NCBI GenBank assembly: GCA_024226515.1
Contig: JAAELQ010000030.1
Coordinates: 1 to 64,000, forward strand
From: a bacterium
Lineage (GTDB): Bacteria > Acidobacteriota > Polarisedimenticolia > Polarisedimenticolales > Polarisedimenticolaceae
DNA length: 64,000 nucleotides
Direction of reading: 5' to 3'
Positions within the stretch are counted from its first letter, which is position 1, and every line of letters begins with the position of its first letter. The notes below the pieces were generated by a model. That model was not told the origin of the DNA. It saw only the letters and a list, made by a program, of their open reading frames with translations, and searched no databases. The translations under genes and the position numbers were made by a program. Positions 31,029-39,174 of this stretch are shown here, in pieces.

Positions 31029-31057
31029 TTGACAAAGGTTTTTCCGGCGGGTATCAG
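31029..31057 (+). promoter_or_regulatory. Promoter of the beta-helix/cohesin gene pair
   Basis: A perfect TTGACA (31029-31034), a 17-bp spacer and TATCAG (31052-31057, four of six). It would give a leader of about 120 nt before the TTG start at 31187. Within that leader CTCGGC (31078-31083) can pair with GCCGAG (31123-31128). No known riboswitch pattern was recognised. Confidence 0.6.
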
Positions 31058-31186
31058 TTTATGCGTCCCTTCCGAATCTCGGCACAGGTGTAACTCTTTG
31101 ATTCTCCTAGATATAGCGAAACGCCGAGTCTCGGCCCGGCGCGAGGGGCAGACATTTCGCGAGCCCACGCGCGAGGAGGTCCGATT

Positions 31187-33472
31187 TTGAAAGCCCGCAG
31201 CTTCTCCGTTCTGGTTTGCGCCCTCGCCGTCGCCCTCGTGGCGGCCAGCGCGCACGGCGCCACCTGGTGGGTCGATTCGGTCAACGGCAACAACTCCAAT
31301 CCCGGCACCAGCGAGGTCCTCGCCTTTCGCACGATCGGGTTCGCCCTGCTCAACACGGGGGCCGGTGACACGATCCGTGTGCTGCCGGGCGACTACGCCG
31401 GATGCTTCGATGCGACCGGGTCCACCGGCGACAAGCCGCTGGAGATCATCGCCGACGATCCCGACAACGCGGTCCCGACCGTCATCGACGGTGCGGCGGG
31501 CGGCTGCGGTCCGGGTGGGTCCCCGGCGGCCGTCGTGACCATCGGCTCGTCCGACTCGCGGCTCGAGGGCTTCACGATCACCGGCGGCGGCGCCAGCGGC
31601 GTGCGCGCCTTCGGGCAGGTCGCGATCACCAACAACATCATCGAGGACAACATCGCCGAGCGCGGCGGCGGCCTCTTCTTTTTTACGGACAACTGCACCT
31701 ACGGCGACAACGCGCTCGACCTCTCGGACAACACGATCCGCAACAACACCGCGCTGGCGCTCGGCAACGCCAGTCCCGACGGCGGCGGCGTGTTCATCGA
31801 GGCGCGTGCTTTGCTGGGCCAGACCGCGTGCCTCGACGGCAACACGACCGTCACGATCGACAACAACACCATCGAGGACAACAAGGCGGGCTCCGACGGC
31901 TTCGGCGGAGGACTCTACATTCGCACGAACTCGCGGCAGTCGGGCTCGCAGGTCGACGTCGCCGTGACGCGGAACATGATCCGCGGCAACGAGCTCGACG
32001 GCAACTCGGCCAGCTCCGGTTTGAACTACACGTGGGCCGGCGGCGGCGCGTGGCTCAGCACGTTCGGCTACGGCACCGAGAGCATCTCGGTCACCGACAA
32101 CACGTTCGAGAACAACGTCTCCACGTTCGACGGCGGCGGCCTCTCGGCCTGGATCCAGGCATTCGAAGACGGCAATCACGAGTTGATCGTGCAGAACAAC
32201 ACCGTGAGCAACAACCACGCCGACGGCAACGGCGGCGGCATGGACCTGTTCATGTTCACGGACTCGCTGTTTCCCGCGCAGTCGATGGCCATGCGGACGC
32301 TCGACAACACGATCACCGGCAACACCGCGCGCACGGTGTTCTGTCAGGACGACTTCGCGCCGGCCGGCTGCCCCATCCTGTTTCCCGCGGGCCAGAGCGA
32401 TCCGGGCACCGGAAGCCTCGGCTCCGGGGGAGGAGGAGGCATCCTGGCCAGCCTGTTCTCGGAGAGGACGCTGGAGTCGAGTCAATCGCTGTTCGCGTTT
32501 GAAGTCGCCGGCAACGTCATCACCGGCAACACGGCGGAGGTCGACGGCGCCGGAATGGGCATCCTGGTCAGCGCCGACGGAGACCCGCCGCCCCCCGTCG
32601 GGTTCCCACCGGACCCGGCACCCACCTCGGCAACGATCGACATGCAGAACAACCTCATCGCGCAGAACACGGCCCTGGCACCGAACGGCGCGTCGTTTCC
32701 CGCGGTCGGCGGAGGAGTGTTCGCCTTTCTGCAGTCTTTCGGCGAGGGAGCGTCCAACCTCAACATCGTGTTGAACACCATCGCGGCCAACACGACGGAG
32801 ACCGGTTCGGGCGGCCTCGAACTCGAGCAGCTCGCGTTCTTCGACACGACCGACAACGACATCGAAGGCCAGAACACCGTGCGGATCAACAGCTCGCTGC
32901 TCACGACCAACGACAGCTTCGCCATCGGCGGGCCGTCCGAGGGCGTGCCGGGCGTGATCACACCCGGGGCCAGTGCGCCGGGGGATCCGCCGAACCTGTT
33001 CAACCTGCATCTCGACATCACGTTCTCGGACCTGTTCGGCAACGGGTTCGATGGCGTCGAGGCCGCGCTCGAGGCCGATCTGGCCTCGATCACTTCGGAC
33101 TTCATCACCGAGGATCCGCTGCTGGACGGCAACTTCGTCCCGCTGGATCCTTGTTCGCCCGCGATCGACAGCGCGGACCCCGGCCTGCCGTTCGCCGACG
33201 AGCCGGGACCCAACGGCGACCGCGCCAACATGGGCGACACCGGCGGCACGACGCTCGCCGCTCGCTCCCTGGCCGACGTCAACGGCGACCGCGCCGCGGA
33301 CGGCATCGACGTGGTGAAGCTCTCGACCGCGCACGGGTCCTTCAACTTCAACGAGCGCTACTGTGTACCGTTGTTTGTATGCACCCAGCCGGCCGACTTC
33401 GACCAGGACAACGACGTCGACGGCGACGACCTGACCTTGCTGGGCGTTGACTTCGGCAAAGTCTGCCCCTGA
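31187..33472 (+). CDS. Secreted beta-helix protein with C-terminal dockerin-like domain
   Basis: A 761-residue protein starting at TTG 31187 behind the strong site GAGGAGGT (31173-31180). A signal peptide (about residues 1-22) is followed by a right-handed beta-helix region with many NNT/DNT turn motifs (ITNNIIEDNIAERGGG, DNTIRNNTALA, DNTFENNVSTFDGGG), as in pectate-lyase-like or polymorphic surface proteins. The last 67 residues carry two canonical calcium loops, DVNGDRAADGID (697-708) and DFDQDNDVDGDD (737-748), each with acidic or amide residues at positions 1, 3, 5 and 12: a type I dockerin-like domain, with two cysteines between the loops. The next gene, 8 bp away, encodes a lipoprotein with a cohesin-like domain. 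No catalytic residues were identified. Confidence 0.85.
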   Translation: MKARSFSVLVCALAVALVAASAHGATWWVDSVNGNNSNPGTSEVLAFRTIGFALLNTGAGDTIRVLPGDYAGCFDATGSTGDKPLEIIADDPDNAVPTVIDGAAGGCGPGGSPAAVVTIGSSDSRLEGFTITGGGASGVRAFGQVAITNNIIEDNIAERGGGLFFFTDNCTYGDNALDLSDNTIRNNTALALGNASPDGGGVFIEARALLGQTACLDGNTTVTIDNNTIEDNKAGSDGFGGGLYIRTNSRQSGSQVDVAVTRNMIRGNELDGNSASSGLNYTWAGGGAWLSTFGYGTESISVTDNTFENNVSTFDGGGLSAWIQAFEDGNHELIVQNNTVSNNHADGNGGGMDLFMFTDSLFPAQSMAMRTLDNTITGNTARTVFCQDDFAPAGCPILFPAGQSDPGTGSLGSGGGGGILASLFSERTLESSQSLFAFEVAGNVITGNTAEVDGAGMGILVSADGDPPPPVGFPPDPAPTSATIDMQNNLIAQNTALAPNGASFPAVGGGVFAFLQSFGEGASNLNIVLNTIAANTTETGSGGLELEQLAFFDTTDNDIEGQNTVRINSSLLTTNDSFAIGGPSEGVPGVITPGASAPGDPPNLFNLHLDITFSDLFGNGFDGVEAALEADLASITSDFITEDPLLDGNFVPLDPCSPAIDSADPGLPFADEPGPNGDRANMGDTGGTTLAARSLADVNGDRAADGIDVVKLSTAHGSFNFNERYCVPLFVCTQPADFDQDNDVDGDDLTLLGVDFGKVCP

Positions 33473-33480
33473 GGTATTTG

Positions 33481-34098
33481 ATGAATCGACCCCTCCGCCT
33501 CGCGTCCGTCGCCTCGATCCTCGTTTGCCTCTGCCTGGCTCTGGCCTGTGGCGGGGGCGGCGGCGATCGGGATACTCCGCCGATCACGGACCTCGCCCTC
33601 TCGTTCGTACCGAGCGCCCCTACGCCGGGAACGATGACCATCAGCATGAGCGACAGCTCGATCGCCGGCGACGTCCTGGATCTCGACATCCTGGTGACCG
33701 ACATCGACGATTTCTTCGGTGCCGGATTCCGCGTCTACTTCGACGACACCGCGCTGACGTACAACGGGTTCGCTTCCAGCGGGTCGTTGATCCTGGTCTG
33801 CGGTGCGGGCTGCACGGATTTTCGGGCCGAGCTCGCGGCGCCGGGGGAGATCTTCGTCACCGCGACGACGCAGGGGCCGCAACCTGGAGTTCCCGCTTCC
33901 GCCACACCGGAGTTCCTGATCCAGTTGACCTTCACCGCGGAGCTCGACCAGGACTCCAGCACGGCGATCTCGTTCGACACTCCGGGTACTCCGGCGATGT
34001 TCCGCACGGTCGAGACCTGTCCGACGGCCACCGGGGTCTGCGACACGGTCGACGACGGCGACCTGACCTGGGCCGGCGGCACCGTCGTCGTGATGTAA
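33481..34098 (+). CDS. Lipoprotein with cohesin-like domain
   Basis: A 205-residue protein with a lipoprotein signal peptide; the acylated cysteine is probably C23 (CLALAC), followed by a glycine tract. The mature part (about residues 45-205) resembles a cohesin domain: an opening strand SDSSIAGDVLDLDILVTDID, then FGAGFRVYFDDTALTYNGF, a GEIFVTATT strand and a closing FLIQLTFTAEL strand, the order seen in cohesins that bind dockerins. GAGG at 33471-33474, inside the previous stop region, serves ATG 33481. Co-transcribed with the dockerin-bearing protein, which it probably anchors at the outer membrane. The cohesin call rests on pattern only; other cohesin-like immunoglobulin folds are possible. 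Confidence 0.72.
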   Translation: MNRPLRLASVASILVCLCLALACGGGGGDRDTPPITDLALSFVPSAPTPGTMTISMSDSSIAGDVLDLDILVTDIDDFFGAGFRVYFDDTALTYNGFASSGSLILVCGAGCTDFRAELAAPGEIFVTATTQGPQPGVPASATPEFLIQLTFTAELDQDSSTAISFDTPGTPAMFRTVETCPTATGVCDTVDDGDLTWAGGTVVVM

Positions 34099-34109
34099 TC
34101 AACAAGCCA

Positions 34110-34189
34110 GGGGTCAGACCCTGCATCGTGCGTCCTCCACAGACCGGCGGGCCTCGCCGCGGGCCACGCACGATGCAGGGTCTGACCCC
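34110..34189. repeat. REP-like element with 24-bp inverted arms
   Basis: A perfect 24-bp inverted repeat, arms 34110-34133 and 34166-34189, around a 32-bp spacer that holds a smaller GC stem (CGGCG/CGCCG). Each arm begins with the motif GGGGTCAGACCC, itself nearly palindromic, and the same motif recurs at 40236-40338. This is the layout of REP/BIME elements dispersed by REP-associated Y1 transposases (RAYTs). No such transposase gene is in the window. It lies between the convergent cohesin lipoprotein and LysR genes and may also end transcription from both. Confidence 0.7.
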
Positions 34190-34194
34190 GTTCC

Positions 34195-35064
34195 TTATCC
34201 CCTCCTGAGCAGAGAGAACAGCTCGTGCGCCTCCTCGGGTAGCGGCACTCCCGCACGCACCGCGCGGGCGTAGGCCACCGGCGGGATGCCGCGCAGCCGG
34301 TAGCGCTCGACACCGGGAAACCTCTCGCTCTCCGGAAACGCGACGCGCGGCACCGGCGCAACGCCCAGGCCCGCCGCCACGAAGCGCCGCACCAACGACA
34401 GGTTGCCGACCTCGACGGCGGTGTGCAGCGCGTGTCCGGCATCTCGAAACGCGCGTTCGAGGTGACGCCGGAACCCCGACCCGGGTTGAAGCACGACCAG
34501 GCGGCGCCCCTGCAGCGAGCGCAGGGCGACGCCCCAGCGACCGGGGGGCAGTGTTCCGTCGGGAACCAGGAGATCGATCTCGCTCCGGGTCACCTCGGTC
34601 AGCTCGACGCCGTCCGGGACGACCTCGGGCCGGACGACGAGCGCGATGTCGATCTCGCCGTCGCGCAGCGCGGCCAGCAGTGCCGGGCCGGGGCCCTCGC
34701 GCAGACGCACGTCGAGATCGGGCTTGCGACGCAGCAGGGCCGCGAGCGCGCGCGGCAACACGTGGCGCCCGAGCGCGTCTCCCGCTCCGAGCCGCAGCCC
34801 GGTCGGCCGTGCGATCGGCAAGCCCGCGGCCTGGTCGAGCTGCTCGAGCTGGCCCAGCGCCGCCTCGGCCAGCGGGAGCAGGCGCGCCCCCTCCGGCGTC
34901 AGCTCCATGCCGCGCGGTGTGCGGCGGAACAGGCGCGTGCGCCAGGCCTGCTCGAGCCCCGCCAGGCGCGCGCTGATACTGGGCTGAGACCGGTCCAGCA
35001 GCCGGGCGGCCCCGCCCACGGTGCCGGCGCGCGCCACGGCGACCAGCGCCTGCAGCGCGAGCAC
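34195..35064 (-). CDS. LysR-family transcriptional regulator
   Basis: A 289-residue LysR-type regulator. The winged helix-turn-helix occupies about residues 1-60 (AGTVGGAARLLDRSQPSISA, RLAGLE), followed by a periplasmic-binding-like effector domain (from GLRLGAGDALG). The GTG at 35064 has no ribosome binding site, whereas AGGAGG at 35103-35108 is well placed for an in-frame CTG at 35094 or ATT at 35097, which would add 10 or 11 residues; the true start may be one of these. Divergent from purL, with a LysR-type palindrome at 35126-35142 between them. Effector and targets are unknown. Confidence 0.88.
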   Translation of the reverse strand: MLALQALVAVARAGTVGGAARLLDRSQPSISARLAGLEQAWRTRLFRRTPRGMELTPEGARLLPLAEAALGQLEQLDQAAGLPIARPTGLRLGAGDALGRHVLPRALAALLRRKPDLDVRLREGPGPALLAALRDGEIDIALVVRPEVVPDGVELTEVTRSEIDLLVPDGTLPPGRWGVALRSLQGRRLVVLQPGSGFRRHLERAFRDAGHALHTAVEVGNLSLVRRFVAAGLGVAPVPRVAFPESERFPGVERYRLRGIPPVAYARAVRAGVPLPEEAHELFSLLRRG

Positions 35065-35125
35065 ATCCGCCGACGGGTCCGGTAGCTCGGCCAGAATCGC
35101 CTCCTCCTATCATTGTGAATCATGC

Positions 35126-35142
35126 TATCGGAAAAATCGATA
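35126..35142. promoter_or_regulatory. LysR-type operator
   Basis: TATCG (35126-35130), 7 bp, CGATA (35138-35142): a perfect inverted repeat that contains ATC-N9-GAT, a common LysR-box form. It lies in the divergent region between lysR and purL, 80 bp from the purL start, where a LysR protein would regulate itself and perhaps purL. Confidence 0.5.
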
Positions 35143-35221
35143 CCCATGATACGACCGATGGCTTGTCCCCCGGGATCCGGCGGATCTACCCTGCTCGCCT
35201 GAGCTTCCCCGGAGACCGCCC

Positions 35222-38200
35222 ATGATCACGCGACTGGAGATCGCCACCCGCCCGGATCTGCAGGATCCTCGCGGCCTCGCGGTGGCGCACAAGATCCGTT
35301 CGTTCCTGCACCTCGACGTCGGCCGCGTCCGCACGACGGACGTCTACCGCATCGACGCCGACCTCACGGGCGACGAGCCGCAGCGGGTGCTGCGCGAGTT
35401 CGTCGACCCGGTCGCGCAGCGCGGCGCGCTGGGGCGACTCGAAACCGAGTCGTTCGACTCGGTCGTCTGCGTCGGTTGCAAGCCGGGCGTGACCGACCCC
35501 GTGGGCAAGAGCGCCCGCGTGGCGGTCGAGGACACGCTGGGCCGCGAGCTGGCCGAGAGCGACGCGGTCTACTGCAGCCGGCTCTACTTCCTCGACGGAA
35601 TAGGAGTCGAGCAGGCGAAGCGCGTCGCGGAGGAGCTGCTGGCGAATCCGGTGATCCAGACGATCGAGGTCGCGAGTCGGCGGGAGTGGCACGATTCGGA
35701 GCCGGACCTGGTTGTCCCGCGCGTCGACGCACACGTCACGCCCGCGGTCGAGACGGTCGACCTGTCGGGAGAGGACGCGGAGCTCGAGCGCATCAGCCGC
35801 GATGGGCTGCTGGCGCTGACGCTGCAGGAGATGCACGCGATCCGCGATCACTTCGTCGCCGCGGGCGACGTGGCCCTGCGCGCGGAGCTGGGGCTCGGCA
35901 CGAACCCGACCGACGTGGAGCTCGAATGTCTCGCCCAGACCTGGAGCGAGCACTGCAAGCACAAGATCTTCAACTCCAGCGTGACGTACGAGGAGCCGGG
36001 CTCGGCGCCCGAGCGCATCGACTCGCTGTTCAAGACGACGATCCGGCGCGTCACCGAGGAGCTCGACCGCGAGCAACGCGAGCGCGACGGGAAGTCGTGG
36101 CTGGTGTCGGTGTTTCACGACAACGCCGGCGTGATCGCGTTCGACGAGCAGATTCATCTGGTGTTCAAGGTCGAGACACACAACTCACCTTCGGCGCTGG
36201 ATCCTTACGGTGGCGCGATCACCGGCATCGTCGGCGTCAACCGCGACCCGTTCGGCACCGGCCTCGGATCCGACCTGCTGACCAACGTGTGGGGTTACTG
36301 CTTCGCCTCGCCGTTTCACGACGCCCCGCTGCCGAAGGGGCTGCTGCACCCGCGGCGGATCCGCGACGGCGTGCACGAGGGCGTGATCGACGGCGGCAAC
36401 CAGAGCGGCGTCCCGTACGGGCGCGGCTGGGAGTTGTTCGACGAGCGTTACCTCGGCAAGCCGCTGGTGTTCTGCGGGACGGTCGGCGCCCTGCCGGTGA
36501 CGATCGCCGGCGGGCCCGGCGAGGAGAAGGCCGCGCGGCCCGGAGACGCGATCGTGATGACCGGCGGACGCATCGGCGCCGACGGGATCCACGGCGCGAC
36601 GTTCTCCTCCGCCGCGCTCGACGAGTCGGCGCCCGTACAGGCGGTCCAGATCGGCGACCCGATCACGCAGAAACGGATGTTCGACTTCCTGCTCGAGGCA
36701 CGCGAGGAGGGACTGTACACGGCGATCACCGACAACGGCGCCGGCGGGCTCTCGTCGTCGGTCGGCGAGATGGCGGAGCAGTCCGGCGGTGCGCGACTCG
36801 ACCTCGCGCTGGCGCCGCTGAAATACCAGGGACTGGCTCCGTGGGAGATCCTCGTCTCCGAGGCGCAAGAGCGCATGACGCTGGCCGTCGAACCGGAGAA
36901 GATCGATCGCTTCCTCGAGCTGGCGCGGCGTCTCGAGGTCGAGGCCACGGTGCTCGGCGAGTTCACCGACGACGGATACCTCCACGTGATGCACGGTGAC
37001 GAGACCGTGGCGCACCTGTCGATGGAGTTCCTGCACGAGGGCGACCCGGACCTGCAGCTCGTCGCGCGCTGGCAGCCGCCGCGGTTCGAAGAGCCGCCCG
37101 CCCGCACGGCGTTCGACGGCAACGAGGCGTTGACGGCGATGCTGGCGCGGTTGAACCTGGCCTGCGGCGAGGGCAAGGCGCGGCACTACGATCACGAGGT
37201 CAAGGCGCTCAGCGTGATCAAACCGTTCATCGGCGTGCGCGGGGACGTTCCGGCCGATGCGACGGTCTCCCTCGCGCGACACGGATCGACGGCGGGCTTC
37301 GTGCTCTCGGAGGGCGTCAACCCGTTCTACTCCGACATCGACACGCGCGCGATGGCGATGTCGGTCGTCGACGAGGCGGTGCGGCGTCAGATCTGCGCCG
37401 GCGCGCGGATCGACCGCATCAGTCTGCTCGACAACTTCTGCTGGCCCGATCCGGTGCAGTCCGCGTCCACGCCGGACGGCGAGTACAAGATGGCGCAGCT
37501 GGTGCGCGCCTGTCGCGGGCTGTACGACGCGTGCCGCGCCTACGGAACCCCGCTGGTCTCGGGCAAGGACTCGATGAAGAACGACTCGACCATGGGCGGC
37601 GTCAAGATCAGCGTCCCGCCGACGCTACTCGTCTCGGCCATGGGTCTGATCGACGACGTGCGCGACGCACGGACGCTGGAGTCCAAGCAGGCCGGCGACG
37701 CCGTGTTCCTCGTCGGACCCACGCGCGAGGAGACGGGCGGCGGCGAGTACTTCCGCTTGCTCGGCGACCGGGACGCCGCCGCGAGAGAGACCGGCGGGCC
37801 TCAACCCTACGTCGGCAACAAGGTGCCTCGAGTCGATCCGGCCGAGACGCTGCCGCGCTACCGCGCGCTGGCCTCCGCGATCGCGGACGGGCTGGTGCGC
37901 TCGGCCTCCACTCCGACGAAGGGCGGGTGGGCGCCGACCTGGGCGCGCGCCGTGCTGGCCTCGGGCCTCGGGCTGGAGCTCGACCTCACCGGCTGCGACG
38001 ACATGGCGCAGCTGGACGACGACGTGGCGCTGTTCTCCGAGTCGAACGGTCGCTTCCTCGTCACGACGTCCGAGGCGGACGCGGACCGCTTCCGCTCGGC
38101 GCTGGGCGAGGACGCCCGGCTCGTGGGTCGGGTGGTCGAGCGGGCGCGGCTGACCGTTCGGCGCGGAGAGCGCACGCTGATCGATCTCGCGCGTTCGGAT

Positions 38201-38242
38201 CTCGAACAGGCATTCAAGGGGACCTTCTCCGATGACGGATAA
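35222..38242 (+). CDS. purL: Phosphoribosylformylglycinamidine synthase, PurS-PurL fusion
   Basis: A 1006-residue synthetase of purine biosynthesis (FGAR + ATP + glutamine-derived ammonia to FGAM). The N-terminal 190 residues look like one or two PurS-like ferredoxin folds (for example AVAHKIRSFLHLDVGRVRTT and AKRVAEELLANPVIQTIEV). The catalytic part carries LAQTWSEHCKHKIF, VETHNSPSALDPYGGAITG and GVNRDPFGTG, typical of PurL, and GMDDVR-type second-half motifs such as SGKDSMKNDS. Unlike the about 1290-residue fused proteobacterial enzyme it lacks the glutaminase, which is the next gene. Start ATG 35222. Confidence 0.92.
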   Translation: MITRLEIATRPDLQDPRGLAVAHKIRSFLHLDVGRVRTTDVYRIDADLTGDEPQRVLREFVDPVAQRGALGRLETESFDSVVCVGCKPGVTDPVGKSARVAVEDTLGRELAESDAVYCSRLYFLDGIGVEQAKRVAEELLANPVIQTIEVASRREWHDSEPDLVVPRVDAHVTPAVETVDLSGEDAELERISRDGLLALTLQEMHAIRDHFVAAGDVALRAELGLGTNPTDVELECLAQTWSEHCKHKIFNSSVTYEEPGSAPERIDSLFKTTIRRVTEELDREQRERDGKSWLVSVFHDNAGVIAFDEQIHLVFKVETHNSPSALDPYGGAITGIVGVNRDPFGTGLGSDLLTNVWGYCFASPFHDAPLPKGLLHPRRIRDGVHEGVIDGGNQSGVPYGRGWELFDERYLGKPLVFCGTVGALPVTIAGGPGEEKAARPGDAIVMTGGRIGADGIHGATFSSAALDESAPVQAVQIGDPITQKRMFDFLLEAREEGLYTAITDNGAGGLSSSVGEMAEQSGGARLDLALAPLKYQGLAPWEILVSEAQERMTLAVEPEKIDRFLELARRLEVEATVLGEFTDDGYLHVMHGDETVAHLSMEFLHEGDPDLQLVARWQPPRFEEPPARTAFDGNEALTAMLARLNLACGEGKARHYDHEVKALSVIKPFIGVRGDVPADATVSLARHGSTAGFVLSEGVNPFYSDIDTRAMAMSVVDEAVRRQICAGARIDRISLLDNFCWPDPVQSASTPDGEYKMAQLVRACRGLYDACRAYGTPLVSGKDSMKNDSTMGGVKISVPPTLLVSAMGLIDDVRDARTLESKQAGDAVFLVGPTREETGGGEYFRLLGDRDAAARETGGPQPYVGNKVPRVDPAETLPRYRALASAIADGLVRSASTPTKGGWAPTWARAVLASGLGLELDLTGCDDMAQLDDDVALFSESNGRFLVTTSEADADRFRSALGEDARLVGRVVERARLTVRRGERTLIDLARSDLEQAFKGTFSDDG

Positions 38243-39110
38243 CACGCTGAACCGATTGCGGGATCTTCCGAATGACGAGTTGACTCGCCGACGCGCGGAC
38301 GTCCGCGTGCTGATCCTGACCGGACTGGGGCTGAACTGCGAGGCCGAGACGGAGGCCGCGTTTCGCATGGCCGGCGCCACGACGCGACGGGCGAACCTGC
38401 TCGACGTCCTCGCCGGCGGCGACGGGACTCGGCTGGCCGATCACGACATCCTCACCTTCATCGGCGGCTTCGCCTTCGGCGACCACCTCGGCGCGGGATT
38501 CGTGTTCGCCAACAAGATCCGCTGGCGACTGTACGACCGGTTGATCGAGTTCATCGAGAACGACGGACTGGCGCTGGGAGTGTGCAACGGCTTCCAGACG
38601 CTGGTACGACTGGGCGTGTTGCCGGGGCTGGACGGGGACTACCGCACGCCGCGCGCGACGCTGGCCCCGAACGATCGGCTGGGGTATCGCGACGCCTGGG
38701 TCCGACTGAGCTTCGACGCCGACTCGCCCTGCGTCTGGACGCGGGGACTCGGGCCGATGGACCTGCCGGCGCGGCACGGCGAGGGGAAGTTCCTTGCCGA
38801 GAGCGACGAGCTGCTCGATCGACTGGAGGCGGGAGCCCAGATCGCCGCGCGCTACGTCGATGCGGACGGGCAACCGACCGAAGCGTGGCCGGGCAACCCC
38901 AACGGCTCGCCGCGCGGCGTCGCCGGCATCTGCGATCCGTCGGGTCGCATCTTCGGACTGATGCCGCACCCCGACGCGTATCTCTACCCGTTCCACCACC
39001 CGCGCTGGGAGCGGCGGCTCGCCACGTCTCCCCTGCCCGATGAGGGCGAGGGAATGGCGATCTTCCGCAACGGCGTCGACGCCGTCGCGGCTCGCGGTCT
39101 GACAGGCTGA
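38232..39110 (+). CDS. purQ: Phosphoribosylformylglycinamidine synthase glutaminase subunit
   Basis: A 292-residue class I glutamine amidotransferase that feeds ammonia to PurL. It carries VLILTGLGLNCEAETEAAFR, the nucleophile elbow LGVCNGFQTL (catalytic cysteine) and the C-terminal MPHPDAY region with the catalytic histidine. It is longer than stand-alone Bacillus-type PurQ (about 227) and resembles the C-terminal domain of the large fused enzyme. It overlaps the purL stop by 11 bp, so the two are translationally coupled. Confidence 0.9.
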   Translation: MTDNTLNRLRDLPNDELTRRRADVRVLILTGLGLNCEAETEAAFRMAGATTRRANLLDVLAGGDGTRLADHDILTFIGGFAFGDHLGAGFVFANKIRWRLYDRLIEFIENDGLALGVCNGFQTLVRLGVLPGLDGDYRTPRATLAPNDRLGYRDAWVRLSFDADSPCVWTRGLGPMDLPARHGEGKFLAESDELLDRLEAGAQIAARYVDADGQPTEAWPGNPNGSPRGVAGICDPSGRIFGLMPHPDAYLYPFHHPRWERRLATSPLPDEGEGMAIFRNGVDAVAARGLTG

Positions 39111-39174
39111 CGGGGCGCGGTGCTACGATGCGCGCGATCGGGCGTCTCCGATCCCACGGTCAAAGGCATCTGAC

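Noticed and set aside
31064-31186. Cyclic-di-GMP or other riboswitch in the beta-helix leader
   Set aside because: The leader has a few short pairings, but I could not match it to the conserved core of any riboswitch class.
30842-33334. 830-codon minus-strand frame opposite the beta-helix gene
   Set aside because: Composition is the arginine/valine/glutamate-rich mirror of a high-G+C gene on the other strand; it has no domain signature, while the plus-strand gene has a signal peptide, repeats and calcium loops.
34110-34189. Terminal inverted repeats of an insertion sequence
   Set aside because: The arms enclose only 32 bp with no transposase, and the core motif recurs elsewhere without partner arms, which fits a REP/BIME element better.
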